64,000 nucleotides of DNA from Dictyoglomus turgidum DSM 6724. Its GTDB lineage: Bacteria > Dictyoglomota > Dictyoglomia > Dictyoglomales > Dictyoglomaceae. The stretch's first letter is position 1; each line of letters begins with the position of its first letter. Below are positions 7,578 to 15,739 of the stretch, in pieces. Where the stretch lies: assembly GCF_000021645.1 (NCBI RefSeq), contig NC_011661.1, forward strand, positions 156,723-220,722. The letters run 5' to 3'. The position numbers and the translations under genes are program-made. Below the pieces are notes generated by a model. That model was not told where the DNA came from and ran no database searches. It saw only the letters and a list, made by a program, of their open reading frames with translations.

Positions 7578-9635
7578 TTATTCATTCACCTCATCAGAAT
7601 AAATTTCTAACTCCCCTATTTGTCCTCCTGTAGCCCCCGTATTCGCATAAAAAATGATCTGCACAAATCTTACTTCCGTAGGCTCTTTCAACTTGATATC
7701 TACAATATTACTTGTAAGAGGATCAAAGATATAGTCTGATTTAGGAACAAGAGTAAGATATTCATTTCCATCTAAGCTGTATTTAATCTCAAAACTTTGA
7801 ATTCTTTTACTCCATATCCTATCTGGATTTAAAGCAATCCGTATAGTATGTATTTTATATATCTTTTCAAGATCAATAGTTATTATGTTAGGATAGGAAT
7901 TAGCTTTTCCCTCCCAATAGCTTTTAATCTTTCCATCATTAGCATACCTTTCCCTATAAACATCTTGAAATCCATTAGCAGTAATAGGCTTCTTAAGAGC
8001 CACATTAACCCCAGAAGGTTTCTCAGGAACTATAGGCTGAAACCTCTTAAAGTTTTCTGGAACTTGAGCTTCTGTTTGTTCTGGGGTTTTAATCACTTTC
8101 ACAAATTCAGGCTTTATATTGGAAAGAGAACTTAACACTTTTGGATCATATTTTCTACCCGTAGTCTCACTTTCTCCCACAAAACTTATTTTCACATTTT
8201 TTACAAAAAGATTTATTTTAAACTTTCCTTCTTCAAGGGTTTTAATTTTCTTACCTAAAATTTCCAGATTTTTAATTGACACATTTTCTACAGTATGCTT
8301 CTCATCATATCCAATAATCCTTGAAGGAGGAAAATTACCCCTAAGAACCCTTACATTTTCCACATATACATCCCTTATATTTCCTCTTTCTTTTGTGGAA
8401 GACCATTGGCTCGCAAGTACTGCAAAATCAATCAATTGATTATTTTCTCCCGCATCTCCTTGTCCCATAAGAGCATTTTCTACTACTATATTCTCATAAT
8501 AGATATTCTTTACCAGAGCGTCATCACTATTGTGAATACTTATTACAGGTTTGTGAAAGTTATATAAAACTGTTATATTCCTAAAGCTAATATCAGAAAT
8601 CACAGCATTCTCTTTTTTCCCTTTGTTAGTCTCATAGCCTATTTCCATAGACTGGGCAAGATCGGTCCATATTTGGATGTTATTAAAATTTATAAATTTT
8701 GAATCCACAGAATAATTTTTAACCACAAGACTATCATCCCAACTTCTTACAAAAGAATCAGAAACATTAATATTTTTGGAAGATTGAATAGTTATACCAT
8801 CGCCATTTTGCCTTGCAGTAATTATTTTTACATTTTTGACTATAGTATTTTCACATTCAAACAAATTCAATGCCCAGGCATTTGGATTTGTAATAATAAT
8901 TCCCTCTATAGTGATTCCTTTACTATTCCTCAAGTTAATAGGAACCCTCGCCGTTTCTCCTGGAGTAAGCCAATTCTTCCATATACTTCCATCAATAATC
9001 CCTCTTCCTCTTATAGTCACATTATTTAAAAATATTCCATGAATAGTAGTATGAAGTACTGCTCCGCCAGCAATATATAGAGTTTGCCCACTTTGAAGAG
9101 GGATATCCTCTATAGTCCACTCTCCAGGTCCTATATAAACAACATTAGGATCACTCCTATCAGGTACATTTTCCTCAAGGGGATTTGCAAATATATGCAG
9201 AGCTCTATCTGGAGAGTTATTAAATATTACAGTGTAAAATCCGGGTTCTTCTATATAGAAACTTATAACTTTTCCCTGAATAGTAGGCTTAATATTATAT
9301 GAAGATGGTAAGACATTACAACTTTTTATATCTTTAGCAGTGGATATTTCAATTTTTAATTTTCCCCCTTCATAATCAAAATAACACATAGGAGTTGAAG
9401 AAAGCTTAATCTCTTCACTTCCCATCCATCTTCTGTTAGGATTTACAGGAATATCATACACAAAGACATCATGTCCTCCTACTTTAACTTTAATATCATT
9501 CGCAGGTTTCATAGTTTTAGGCGCCTCATAGATTACCAATTTAGGATTTGTTATGTTTTGGGCAAAATTCACTTTTATGCTTAAAGCCATAAACAAAAAC
9601 AATAACAAAAGAAAGAAGATTCTTAAAGGCTTCAT
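7578..9635 (-). CDS. Secreted beta-helix glycoside hydrolase (GH28/GH49-like) with C-terminal F5/8-type domain
   Basis: The ATG at 9635 is preferred over the in-frame GTG at 9644 because AGGAGG stands eight bases before it; the product has 685 residues. A signal peptide (about 1-26, ending FAQ) implies export. Residues 27-150 form a beta-sandwich, then a right-handed beta-helix follows with clan GH-N catalytic hallmarks: NGDGITI near residue 280 and SWDDSLVVKNYS near 300 supply the acidic residues. The last about 140 residues (KKPITANGFQDVYRER onwards) look like a discoidin/F5-8C or CBM32-type sugar-binding domain. Neighbouring GH31 favours an alpha-glucan (dextranase-like) substrate, whereas GH28 homology would favour a pectin; both remain open. 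Confidence 0.75.
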   Translation of the reverse strand: MKPLRIFFLLLLFLFMALSIKVNFAQNITNPKLVIYEAPKTMKPANDIKVKVGGHDVFVYDIPVNPNRRWMGSEEIKLSSTPMCYFDYEGGKLKIEISTAKDIKSCNVLPSSYNIKPTIQGKVISFYIEEPGFYTVIFNNSPDRALHIFANPLEENVPDRSDPNVVYIGPGEWTIEDIPLQSGQTLYIAGGAVLHTTIHGIFLNNVTIRGRGIIDGSIWKNWLTPGETARVPINLRNSKGITIEGIIITNPNAWALNLFECENTIVKNVKIITARQNGDGITIQSSKNINVSDSFVRSWDDSLVVKNYSVDSKFINFNNIQIWTDLAQSMEIGYETNKGKKENAVISDISFRNITVLYNFHKPVISIHNSDDALVKNIYYENIVVENALMGQGDAGENNQLIDFAVLASQWSSTKERGNIRDVYVENVRVLRGNFPPSRIIGYDEKHTVENVSIKNLEILGKKIKTLEEGKFKINLFVKNVKISFVGESETTGRKYDPKVLSSLSNIKPEFVKVIKTPEQTEAQVPENFKRFQPIVPEKPSGVNVALKKPITANGFQDVYRERYANDGKIKSYWEGKANSYPNIITIDLEKIYKIHTIRIALNPDRIWSKRIQSFEIKYSLDGNEYLTLVPKSDYIFDPLTSNIVDIKLKEPTEVRFVQIIFYANTGATGGQIGELEIYSDEVNE

Positions 9636-9651
9636 AGAGAACACCTCCTAT

Positions 9652-10530
9652 TTATCCTTTTATTCCTCCTCGGGTCATTCCCTCCATCATATATTTTTGG
9701 AAAAAGGCAAAAAGCAATATGGGAGGGATTATTGAAAAAGTAACTGCTCTTATAATATCCACATCAGTAGCAACACTGGTCCTAAATTGAAATAATCTTA
9801 CCATTACTGTTTCTTTTCCTGTGTTATTAAGAAGAAGATAAGGTAAAAGAAAATCTGACCAAGCACCATTTATGGTGAAGATTGTAATAACCGTATTTAT
9901 GGGATAACTCAAAGGAAAAACAACCTTAAAAAATATGGACCACTCTCCAGCACCATCTATTCTCGCAGCCTCTATTATGGATTGAGGTATAGAATCAAAA
10001 AAGTTTTTATAAAGTATTACAAAGAAGGCATTAGCTCCTGCAGAAAGCCAAAGGGGTATAAAACTTCCTTGCAATCCCAATCTCACTATGTTTATAAAAA
10101 GAGGAACAATACTTGTAGTGGTAGGAATCATTAAACTCCAAAGCAGAAGGTAATAAATAAGTTTATACCCTTTAGGTTTTATCTTAGAGAGAGCATAACC
10201 CAATAAGCCATTGCCAATAACAGCAAAAAATATGCTTCCAACCACAACTATAAAAGAATTTAAATAAAATCTTCCAAAATTTAAGATCTTCCAAGTCTCA
10301 ATAAATTTATTTATATCATAGGTCCTTGGGAAAATTTTAGGCTCATTAACAAATTCTCTTAAGTCCTTAAAACCTGAAAGTATGGTCCATAGGATAGGAA
10401 ATACTGCTATAAAGACTGCTATTAAACTTACTAAATACACCAAAATATATAAAAATCTTATCGCGTTCCTCTTAAAATCATAACTTCTCAATATTCCATA
10501 ATCCTTTTTTAAGGAGAATAACCTATTCAT
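9652..10530 (-). CDS. Sugar ABC transporter permease (MalG-like)
   Basis: A 292-residue inner-membrane permease with six predicted transmembrane segments, the first starting near residue 25. The EAA loop that contacts the ATPase is present as EAARIDGAGEWSIFFKVVFPLS near residue 190. The C terminus ends in GGIKG, as is common for CUT1-family MalG-type permeases. GGAGGT lies five bases before the ATG. It follows its MalF-like partner by 15 bases and precedes the secreted beta-helix gene by 16, so all belong to one operon. No ATPase gene is in the cluster, which implies a shared MsmK/MalK-type ATPase encoded elsewhere (known for CUT1 systems; inferred here). Confidence 0.9.
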   Translation of the reverse strand: MNRLFSLKKDYGILRSYDFKRNAIRFLYILVYLVSLIAVFIAVFPILWTILSGFKDLREFVNEPKIFPRTYDINKFIETWKILNFGRFYLNSFIVVVGSIFFAVIGNGLLGYALSKIKPKGYKLIYYLLLWSLMIPTTTSIVPLFINIVRLGLQGSFIPLWLSAGANAFFVILYKNFFDSIPQSIIEAARIDGAGEWSIFFKVVFPLSYPINTVITIFTINGAWSDFLLPYLLLNNTGKETVMVRLFQFRTSVATDVDIIRAVTFSIIPPILLFAFFQKYMMEGMTRGGIKG

Positions 10531-10545
10531 TGCCTACCTCCAATC

Positions 10546-11418
10546 TTACCCCTCGTTTTCCTTTACCAGCTTGTTATATACAGCAGTTAAGAGAACAAGT
10601 ATTAGTGCGATTATTACAGAGATGGACGCAGCCTTAGGATAGTCAAATTTCTCAAAGGCATATTTGTATACCAGAAGCATTAAAGTAGTAGAAGCATTAT
10701 TAGGACCCCCATTGGTAAGAACTAAAGGTTCATAAAGCACCTGGAAGACAAAAATTACTTGAAGTATCAAAAGGGTTCTCGCCAAATTATAAATTTGAGG
10801 AAGAGTAATATACCTTAATCTTTGCCATATACCTGCTCCGTCAATGGTGGCAGCCTCATAAAGCTCTGGATCTATCCCCTGTAACCTTGCTAAGTATATA
10901 AGGGTAGTTGCTCCCGCTGAACGCCACGTCATAAATAGAACAATAAGGGGAATAACTAAATGAGATTTGGTAAGCCATGCCTGAGGAGGAATTCCTAATT
11001 GTCCCAAAATTATGTTTAAAAGTCCTGTTTTACCAGCTTTATATATATAAAGCCACATTATTGCCACAGCAAGTCCAGGAATTACATTAGGTAAATAAAC
11101 CGATACTCTAAAAAAACCCTTAAAATGGATAATTTCGTTTATAATAATGGCAAGAATTATAGGAACCAAAAAGCCTATAACTAAGGACCAAAAGGTGTAG
11201 GAAAAAGTATTTAAAAAAGCAGCTTTAAAATCTGGATGTTGAATAACCTCTATATAATTTTGAAAACCTACAAATTTCTCAAGCCTTATGCCCTTTGCTG
11301 AATAAAAGGACATCACTATACTTGCCAAAAGTGGCTCCCATAGAAAGAAGATAAAAAGTATAATTGAAGGAAGCATTATTAACCATCCAGCTATATCTCT
11401 TCTATATTTTTTAAGCAT
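10546..11418 (-). CDS. Sugar ABC transporter permease (MalF-like)
   Basis: A 290-residue permease with six predicted membrane helices, lacking the long periplasmic loop of enteric MalF, like the short UgpA/LacF forms. The EAA motif reads YEAATIDGAGIWQRLRYITLPQ near residue 190, and the conserved GGP segment before the last helices reads LTNGGPNNAS. It is 48 bases downstream of the binding-protein gene, separated from it by a GC-rich hairpin, and is followed closely by the second permease. Together they would form the membrane channel for an oligosaccharide in the cytoplasmic membrane. Confidence 0.9.
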   Translation of the reverse strand: MLKKYRRDIAGWLIMLPSIILFIFFLWEPLLASIVMSFYSAKGIRLEKFVGFQNYIEVIQHPDFKAAFLNTFSYTFWSLVIGFLVPIILAIIINEIIHFKGFFRVSVYLPNVIPGLAVAIMWLYIYKAGKTGLLNIILGQLGIPPQAWLTKSHLVIPLIVLFMTWRSAGATTLIYLARLQGIDPELYEAATIDGAGIWQRLRYITLPQIYNLARTLLILQVIFVFQVLYEPLVLTNGGPNNASTTLMLLVYKYAFEKFDYPKAASISVIIALILVLLTAVYNKLVKENEG

Positions 11419-11442
11419 TCTATATTCCTCCTACAGCAATAT

Positions 11443-11462
11443 GGGGGCACATAAGTGCCCCC
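11443..11462 (-). terminator. Intercistronic hairpin after the binding-protein gene
   Basis: A perfect 8-bp stem, GGGGGCAC...GTGCCCCC, with a four-base loop lies four bases past the stop of the binding-protein gene and before the first permease. There is no U tract in the transcribed direction, so it probably protects the 3' end of a processed message or causes partial termination rather than ending transcription. Confidence 0.7.
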
Positions 11463-11466
11463 TTTA

Positions 11467-12843
11467 TTACTTTTTGTTTACGTACATATCTAACATCTTT
11501 TGTAGATTGTTATTTGCAATATCAAGAAGCTTTTTAACATCAGCATTTTTATCACTTACTACCGCTTGTAATACCTTAGTTAGTTCCGCATACATATCCT
11601 GGGTTAAATAAGGCTCCTCGGGTCGTAATACGTTAGGCTTCTTTATCCAATTGTAATAATCATTATATAATCTCATATCCACATTTCTATACTGTTTTAC
11701 TATTTCTTCTTGAGCTTTTAACCAATCCTTCGCTATCCATGCAGGAAAGGATGGAATTACGGGGACCCCATTTTTTACTCTATTTTCTGCATCTGCTCTC
11801 ATTCCTGCAAGAGACTCTGGTGTAACTATAGGCGCCTTACCCATTATCTCTAAGAAATTCAACGCAGCCATAACCTCGTCAGAACTTGCTTTAGCACTAA
11901 ACATATAAGGAGTACCCCCCATGAGAGAGTAATGATGACCTTTAGGTCCTGCTGGAACAGGAACAATAGCAAGTTTATCAATAGACATGCCATATACTTG
12001 GGTAGGCTGATTTACTGCATCTTGAGCCCCAAGATACATAGCAGCTCTTCCTGTAGCTATAGCCTCAAAGCCAGATCCCCAATCCTCGCTGGTAGGATCG
12101 TCAGTAAGGACATCATATTTCCATTTCAAATCTTTGACAAAATTCATTGCTGTAACAACTTCGGGAGAGTTTAAATTGGCATACCATTTACCATTTTTTT
12201 GTACCTCAAGCTTAGCCCCAAAATTCCATGCTATCTGTGTAAAATGCCATCCTCCAGCATTGTCTTTTGCAAGAAGACAAAAACCTGCTCTGCCTGTCTT
12301 GTCCTTTATAATCTTAGCAGCCTTTGCAAGCTCGTCCCATGTCTTTGGATATTTAGGGGTTCCATCAGGATTCATTAAACCAGCTTTTTCAAAAAGTTCT
12401 AGATTTAGATACATACCAAGGGCATAGGCGTCCCTTGGGACCCCATAGATCCTATTATTTTTAGAAAGTATCTGCTTTACTGATGGGTTCATTAAGGTAT
12501 CCCATCCTTTTTTCTTGAGCTCATTGGTTATATCTTTGACAAAACCACCTGCAATCAGTTTTTGAGGTTCTGTAAACCATGTTTCAAAAATAGTTGGTAA
12601 ATTTCCCGACTCTGCAAGGGGAACAAAAGTATCAGGAGAATACTTATAGGTTGCTGGCACCACTTGTACATTAGGATATTTTTTCTCAAACTCTTTTTTC
12701 CATTTCTCAAACATCTCTACATCACTCTTTAAAGTAGGCTCAGGCCACATTCCAAGCTTCAATATAATCTTTTTCTGAGCAAAAACTTCTGAGCCTAAAA
12801 AGACTAAGAGAAAAAGTAAGATAAATACAAAAATCTTTTTCAT
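11467..12843 (-). CDS. Extracellular sugar-binding protein (family 1)
   Basis: A 458-residue secreted solute-binding protein. The signal peptide is plain (KK, a hydrophobic run, cleavage after EVFAQ near residue 22), with no lipobox cysteine, so attachment must be by another means or the protein is periplasmic. The body has the family 1 pattern: VEMFEKWKKEFEKKYPNV near the N terminus, then the GIP/VPRDAYALGMYLN region and PKTWDELAKAAKII. It would capture an oligosaccharide for the two permeases that follow. It is translated from the second position of the operon, 34 bases after the small secreted protein, and is trailed by an RNA hairpin that should raise its expression above the permeases. 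Confidence 0.9.
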   Translation of the reverse strand: MKKIFVFILLFLLVFLGSEVFAQKKIILKLGMWPEPTLKSDVEMFEKWKKEFEKKYPNVQVVPATYKYSPDTFVPLAESGNLPTIFETWFTEPQKLIAGGFVKDITNELKKKGWDTLMNPSVKQILSKNNRIYGVPRDAYALGMYLNLELFEKAGLMNPDGTPKYPKTWDELAKAAKIIKDKTGRAGFCLLAKDNAGGWHFTQIAWNFGAKLEVQKNGKWYANLNSPEVVTAMNFVKDLKWKYDVLTDDPTSEDWGSGFEAIATGRAAMYLGAQDAVNQPTQVYGMSIDKLAIVPVPAGPKGHHYSLMGGTPYMFSAKASSDEVMAALNFLEIMGKAPIVTPESLAGMRADAENRVKNGVPVIPSFPAWIAKDWLKAQEEIVKQYRNVDMRLYNDYYNWIKKPNVLRPEEPYLTQDMYAELTKVLQAVVSDKNADVKKLLDIANNNLQKMLDMYVNKK

Positions 12844-12877
12844 TTTCTTTTCACTCCCCCCAATTTTTTCCCAAAAA

Positions 12878-13393
12878 CTACTTAGTGTATTTTGTAGGAT
12901 TGTTGGTTAATATCATACTTTTAACATATATCTTTGCTTTTATAGCTCCTGCCTTATTAAAAGCAAGGTCTGGCTCTGCCTTAGTCCCATCACCCCAATT
13001 TTTCAAACCATGAGCAAACAAATCAATTACATAAGTTTTAAAATCAGTAGTTAGTGTTATCCCCCAATCGGTAAAGGTCTTTTTCAAATTACCGAGGGTC
13101 ATAACTATATTTTGGGCATCCTTAGGATCATCAGCCTTAATTGTAATTACCACATACCTATAGTCTTCTGCTTCCATAAAATCATCTTTAAAATTTAAAG
13201 TCATCCATGCATTTTCAATACTTGAATCAAAAACTAATACTCCATTTTCTAGCTTATATGCTGGTCCATAGGGTCCCCAATAACCTTCCCCATTTTGTTC
13301 CTCAAATTTTGTAGCAACAATAAAATCGTCATCTGCGAAAGTAAAAGCTAAAAGAAGTACTAAGATTAAAAGCCCTAAAAGACATTTCTTCAT
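12878..13393 (-). CDS. Secreted beta-sandwich protein, first gene of the glycan operon
   Basis: I do not recognise this 171-residue protein. It begins with a clear signal peptide (MKKCLLGLLILVLLL, cleavage near FAD at about residue 20). The mature part is beta-rich and aromatic (NGEGYWGPYGPAYKLENG, then WMTLNFKDD, and KNWGDGTKAEPDLAFNKAGA), reminiscent of small carbohydrate-binding modules such as CBM4/9 or CBM11, including the ending 'IYVKSMILTN' that recalls 'fyiDDV' strands. It is the promoter-proximal gene, under the double LacI-type operator, and precedes the solute-binding protein. An extracellular sugar-capturing helper protein is the most natural reading, but this is inference. Confidence 0.6.
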   Translation of the reverse strand: MKKCLLGLLILVLLLAFTFADDDFIVATKFEEQNGEGYWGPYGPAYKLENGVLVFDSSIENAWMTLNFKDDFMEAEDYRYVVITIKADDPKDAQNIVMTLGNLKKTFTDWGITLTTDFKTYVIDLFAHGLKNWGDGTKAEPDLAFNKAGAIKAKIYVKSMILTNNPTKYTK

Positions 13394-13438
13394 TTTTAGA
13401 ATACCTCCTTTTAAAAATTAAACTTTAAACAAGGTTCT

Positions 13439-13464
13439 ATTATATTAAGTTAAACGTTAAACTT
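13439..13464 (-). promoter_or_regulatory. Operon promoter with overlapping LacI-type operator O1
   Basis: On the minus strand a perfect -10 box TATAAT lies at 13444-13439. Immediately upstream, in the spacer between -10 and the poor -35 region, is the near-palindrome AAGTTAAACGTTAAACTT (13447-13464) centred on AACGTT, the kind of site LacI-family proteins bind. Its place would let a bound repressor block RNA polymerase. Confidence 0.7.
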
Positions 13465-13512
13465 AAAACTAATATTTCAACCCCCCTTTCTTATTTAAAG
13501 TAAAACTTCATT

Positions 13513-13529
13513 ACTTTAACGTTAAACTT
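13513..13529. promoter_or_regulatory. Second LacI-type operator O2
   Basis: ACTTTAACGTTAAACTT contains a perfect 12-bp palindrome, TTTAACGTTAAA, sharing the AACGTT core and flanks with O1. The two centres are 65 bp apart, close to six helical turns, which would suit cooperative binding or a small DNA loop by a tetramer or paired dimers. Confidence 0.65.
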
Positions 13530-13637
13530 AACAAAGTTTAAAATCAATTTAATAAATCCTTCAAGCCATTTTAACAGGATAAAACCATTATTCTTCTCAA
13601 AAAAATATAAGCTTTTCTTCGATTTTTAAATTATTCC

Positions 13638-14669
13638 TCAATTTTTCTTAATATCTCTTACACTTTCTCTCTCAACAATCCTTACAGGAAGTATCACTGT
13701 TCTTTCTTTTATAACTTTTCCTTCAAGATAATCTATAAGCATTCTCGCTGCAATAGTCCCCTTAACTTCCACATCTTGATGAATAGTAGTAAGCCTTGGT
13801 GAAGTTATAAGACTTATATCAAGATCATCAAAACCTACAATTGATACCTCCTCGGGAATTTTCACCCCCATTTCAATAAGTCCACTCATAATGCCAGCAG
13901 CCATAATATCAGCAGTAACAAATATAGCTGTAAAATCTTTCCTTTTACTTAACTTTCTCCCCAATTCTATACATTCTTCTACCCTTGTCCCATGCTCGTA
14001 AATATGCTCAGATTTAAAAGGAATACCATAATCCTCTAATGCTCTTTTATATCCCTTCAACCTCTCTTCAAGCACACCCTTGGGTTTAATTTTGGGAGAC
14101 ACAAATAAAATCTCTCTATGTCCTTTTTCTATTAAATACCTTGTAGCCAAGTATCCTCCTTTAAAATCCTCAAGCCCAACCTTCAAAAATTTATCTCCAT
14201 CTACATAACTATCTATAAGTACTACAGGAATATCTGTATTTAGGAGTGCTTCGTAGAATTCATCCTCAAAAATTCCAGTTACTATAACTCCATCAAGATT
14301 CCATGTTTTTAAAAGAGAAATAAGCTCATCCTTATCGTTTACCGTACGAAGCATAATAAAATATCCCCTTTTACTTAATTCTTTCTCTACACCACCTAAA
14401 AAGACAGTATGAAAAGGATCTTGTATAAAACTTCCCCTTGCAGTAGGTATCAAACAATTAATAACTCCAATTATCTTTGAATTTCTTTTTACTAAGGATC
14501 GGGCAAGCATATTGGGTATATAGCCTTTTTCCTCTATAATCTTTTCAATCCTTTTTACCGTTTCTGGAGAAACATGTTCATATTTTTTATGGATAACATT
14601 GGAAACTGTCGTAGGACTTACCCCAGCCTCCTTTGCAATATCCTTTATAGTAATACCATTCTTCTTCAT
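13638..14669 (-). CDS. LacI-family transcriptional repressor
   Basis: A 343-residue regulator. The N-terminal helix-turn-helix (ITIKDIAKEAGVSPTTVSNV, residues 5-24) and hinge helix (PNMLARSLVKRNSK) are classical LacI/PurR. The remaining 280 residues are the periplasmic-binding-like sensor domain with the signature VSIVGFDDLDISLITSPRLTT. It lies directly upstream of the glycan operon on the same strand, and two AACGTT-centred palindromes stand between them, so it is very probably the repressor of that operon, released by a sugar from the imported glycan. A TATAAT box is present about 40 bases before its start, which has a GGGTG ribosome site. Confidence 0.92.
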   Translation of the reverse strand: MKKNGITIKDIAKEAGVSPTTVSNVIHKKYEHVSPETVKRIEKIIEEKGYIPNMLARSLVKRNSKIIGVINCLIPTARGSFIQDPFHTVFLGGVEKELSKRGYFIMLRTVNDKDELISLLKTWNLDGVIVTGIFEDEFYEALLNTDIPVVLIDSYVDGDKFLKVGLEDFKGGYLATRYLIEKGHREILFVSPKIKPKGVLEERLKGYKRALEDYGIPFKSEHIYEHGTRVEECIELGRKLSKRKDFTAIFVTADIMAAGIMSGLIEMGVKIPEEVSIVGFDDLDISLITSPRLTTIHQDVEVKGTIAARMLIDYLEGKVIKERTVILPVRIVERESVRDIKKN

Positions 14670-14716
14670 GCTTTCACCCTAACTAAAAAAATTTTTAAGT
14701 ATATTATACATGTACT

Positions 14717-15272
14717 ATGAAAGTAGCAGTTGCCCAAATAAATCTTACTATAGGAGAATTATATAGAAAGGGCTATTTCACAACAGGCTGAAATTATTAT
14801 TTTCCCAGAACTTGCTATTCTTGGTTATCTTCTTTGAAAACTCTCTCAACAAACCATATAACATAGATCCAGTTAAGAACTTAGTCAAAAAAGGAATAGA
14901 CCTTATGGTTAATATCTCTGCTTCTCCTTACCACTTTGGGGAAAAGAAGCTAAGATATGACATACTAAAACATATTGCTAAAAAGTATGGCAAAAAAATT
15001 ATATAAGTTAGTCAGGAGGATGGACTATTTTAATAAAATCAGTAGTGTCTTGTAGTAAGTGCTTTAGGAAATAATAACGTTTCAGGAATATTAATTTCCT
15101 CAGGGTATTCTTCTCTAAAAATACTTGACAAACTTAATAAACCTATTATGGATCTTGCAGAAGAAAATCTTCAAGCAAGGTTATATGGTGCTTTTCAATG
15201 GGCAATGAGTCTGAGCTTGCGTTAGATTATAGTACTATTTACAAGGGAGTAAAAATTTTCTTCAGGGGTTGA
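14717..15272 (+). pseudogene. Decayed second NAD synthetase gene
   Basis: Translating all three forward frames gives an ordered series of NadE pieces separated by stops and frameshifts. The start MKVAVAQINLTIGE and AEIIIFPELAILGYL match the amidohydrolase N terminus; DLMVNISASPYHFGEKKLRY and HIAKKYGKKII match its later part; MDLAEENLQARLYGAFQ and GNESELALDYSTIYKG match the synthetase C-terminal half. At about 550 bases against a normal 1,600, most of the gene is deleted. The sequence is more like a standard NadE than the intact copy 3 kb downstream, so it is a paralogue and not a recent duplicate. It cannot make a working enzyme. Confidence 0.85.
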
Positions 15273-15282
15273 TAAGTGAAAA

Positions 15283-15486
15283 ATGAAAAATATGGAGAGG
15301 AGAAAATACAGAATTGAGCTATTGCCCAAAATAAAAATAGAGATAGTAGTAAAAGATTCTGACAGTGAAGTCATTATTAAGGCGATAATAGAAAGTGCAA
15401 AAACTAAAGAGGTAGGAGATGGTAAGATATTTGTCTTAGATATAAAGGAGGCCATAAGGATAAGAACAGGAGAAAGAAGAGAATAA
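15283..15486 (+). pseudogene. Truncated PII nitrogen-regulatory protein gene
   Basis: The 67-codon frame encodes only the C-terminal half of a GlnB/GlnK protein: LLPKIKIEIVVKD matches the strand after the T-loop and VGDGKIFVLDIKEAIRIRTGE the signature C-terminal region. The first about 50 residues, including the first beta-alpha unit and the T-loop with its modification site, are missing, and an in-frame stop stands directly before the ATG. There is no convincing ribosome site. It sits between the decayed nadE and glnA, where an intact glnB would be expected. Most likely a relic; translation of a short PII-like peptide cannot be excluded. Confidence 0.75.
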
Positions 15487-15548
15487 GCAATCTAAAATGA
15501 TTTTCATATCGGTAATATATTGCCGTATACCTTTATAAAAATTATATC

Positions 15549-15579
15549 TTGACAAAAAACTAATTCACAATAATATAAT
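15549..15579 (+). promoter_or_regulatory. Probable glnA promoter
   Basis: A perfect TTGACA (15549-15554) is followed by TATAAT (15574-15579) with a long 19-base spacer, or by AATATA with a 17-base spacer. It would give a leader of about 150 bases before glnA. In that leader an AAGGAGGTGAG box at 15659-15669 has no good start codon after it, and I see no riboswitch fold I can name. Confidence 0.5.
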
Positions 15580-15739
15580 TAAAAGTTTTAAACAAAGACG
15601 TTTAAAGAGCAATGGCGCTTCAATTTTAGTAATCCTCTAAATTACAAAATCAAATTCCCAAGGAGGTGAGAATAAGGTAAAATATTCTTAATATTGAAAA
15701 TTATTTTGTAAAAAAGAATTAAGAAGGAGGAGAAAAATT

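Noticed and set aside
14812-15006. A 64-codon plus-strand frame with nitrilase-like sequence
   Set aside because: It is one surviving frame of the decayed NAD synthetase and not a separate gene; flanking pieces in other frames continue the same homology.
15222-15455. A 77-codon minus-strand frame
   Set aside because: It lies antisense to the end of the nadE relic and the truncated PII frame and has no support of its own.
15487-15739. Glutamine-type or other riboswitch before glnA
   Set aside because: No known aptamer core could be recognised; only a promoter and an extra ribosome-like box are visible.
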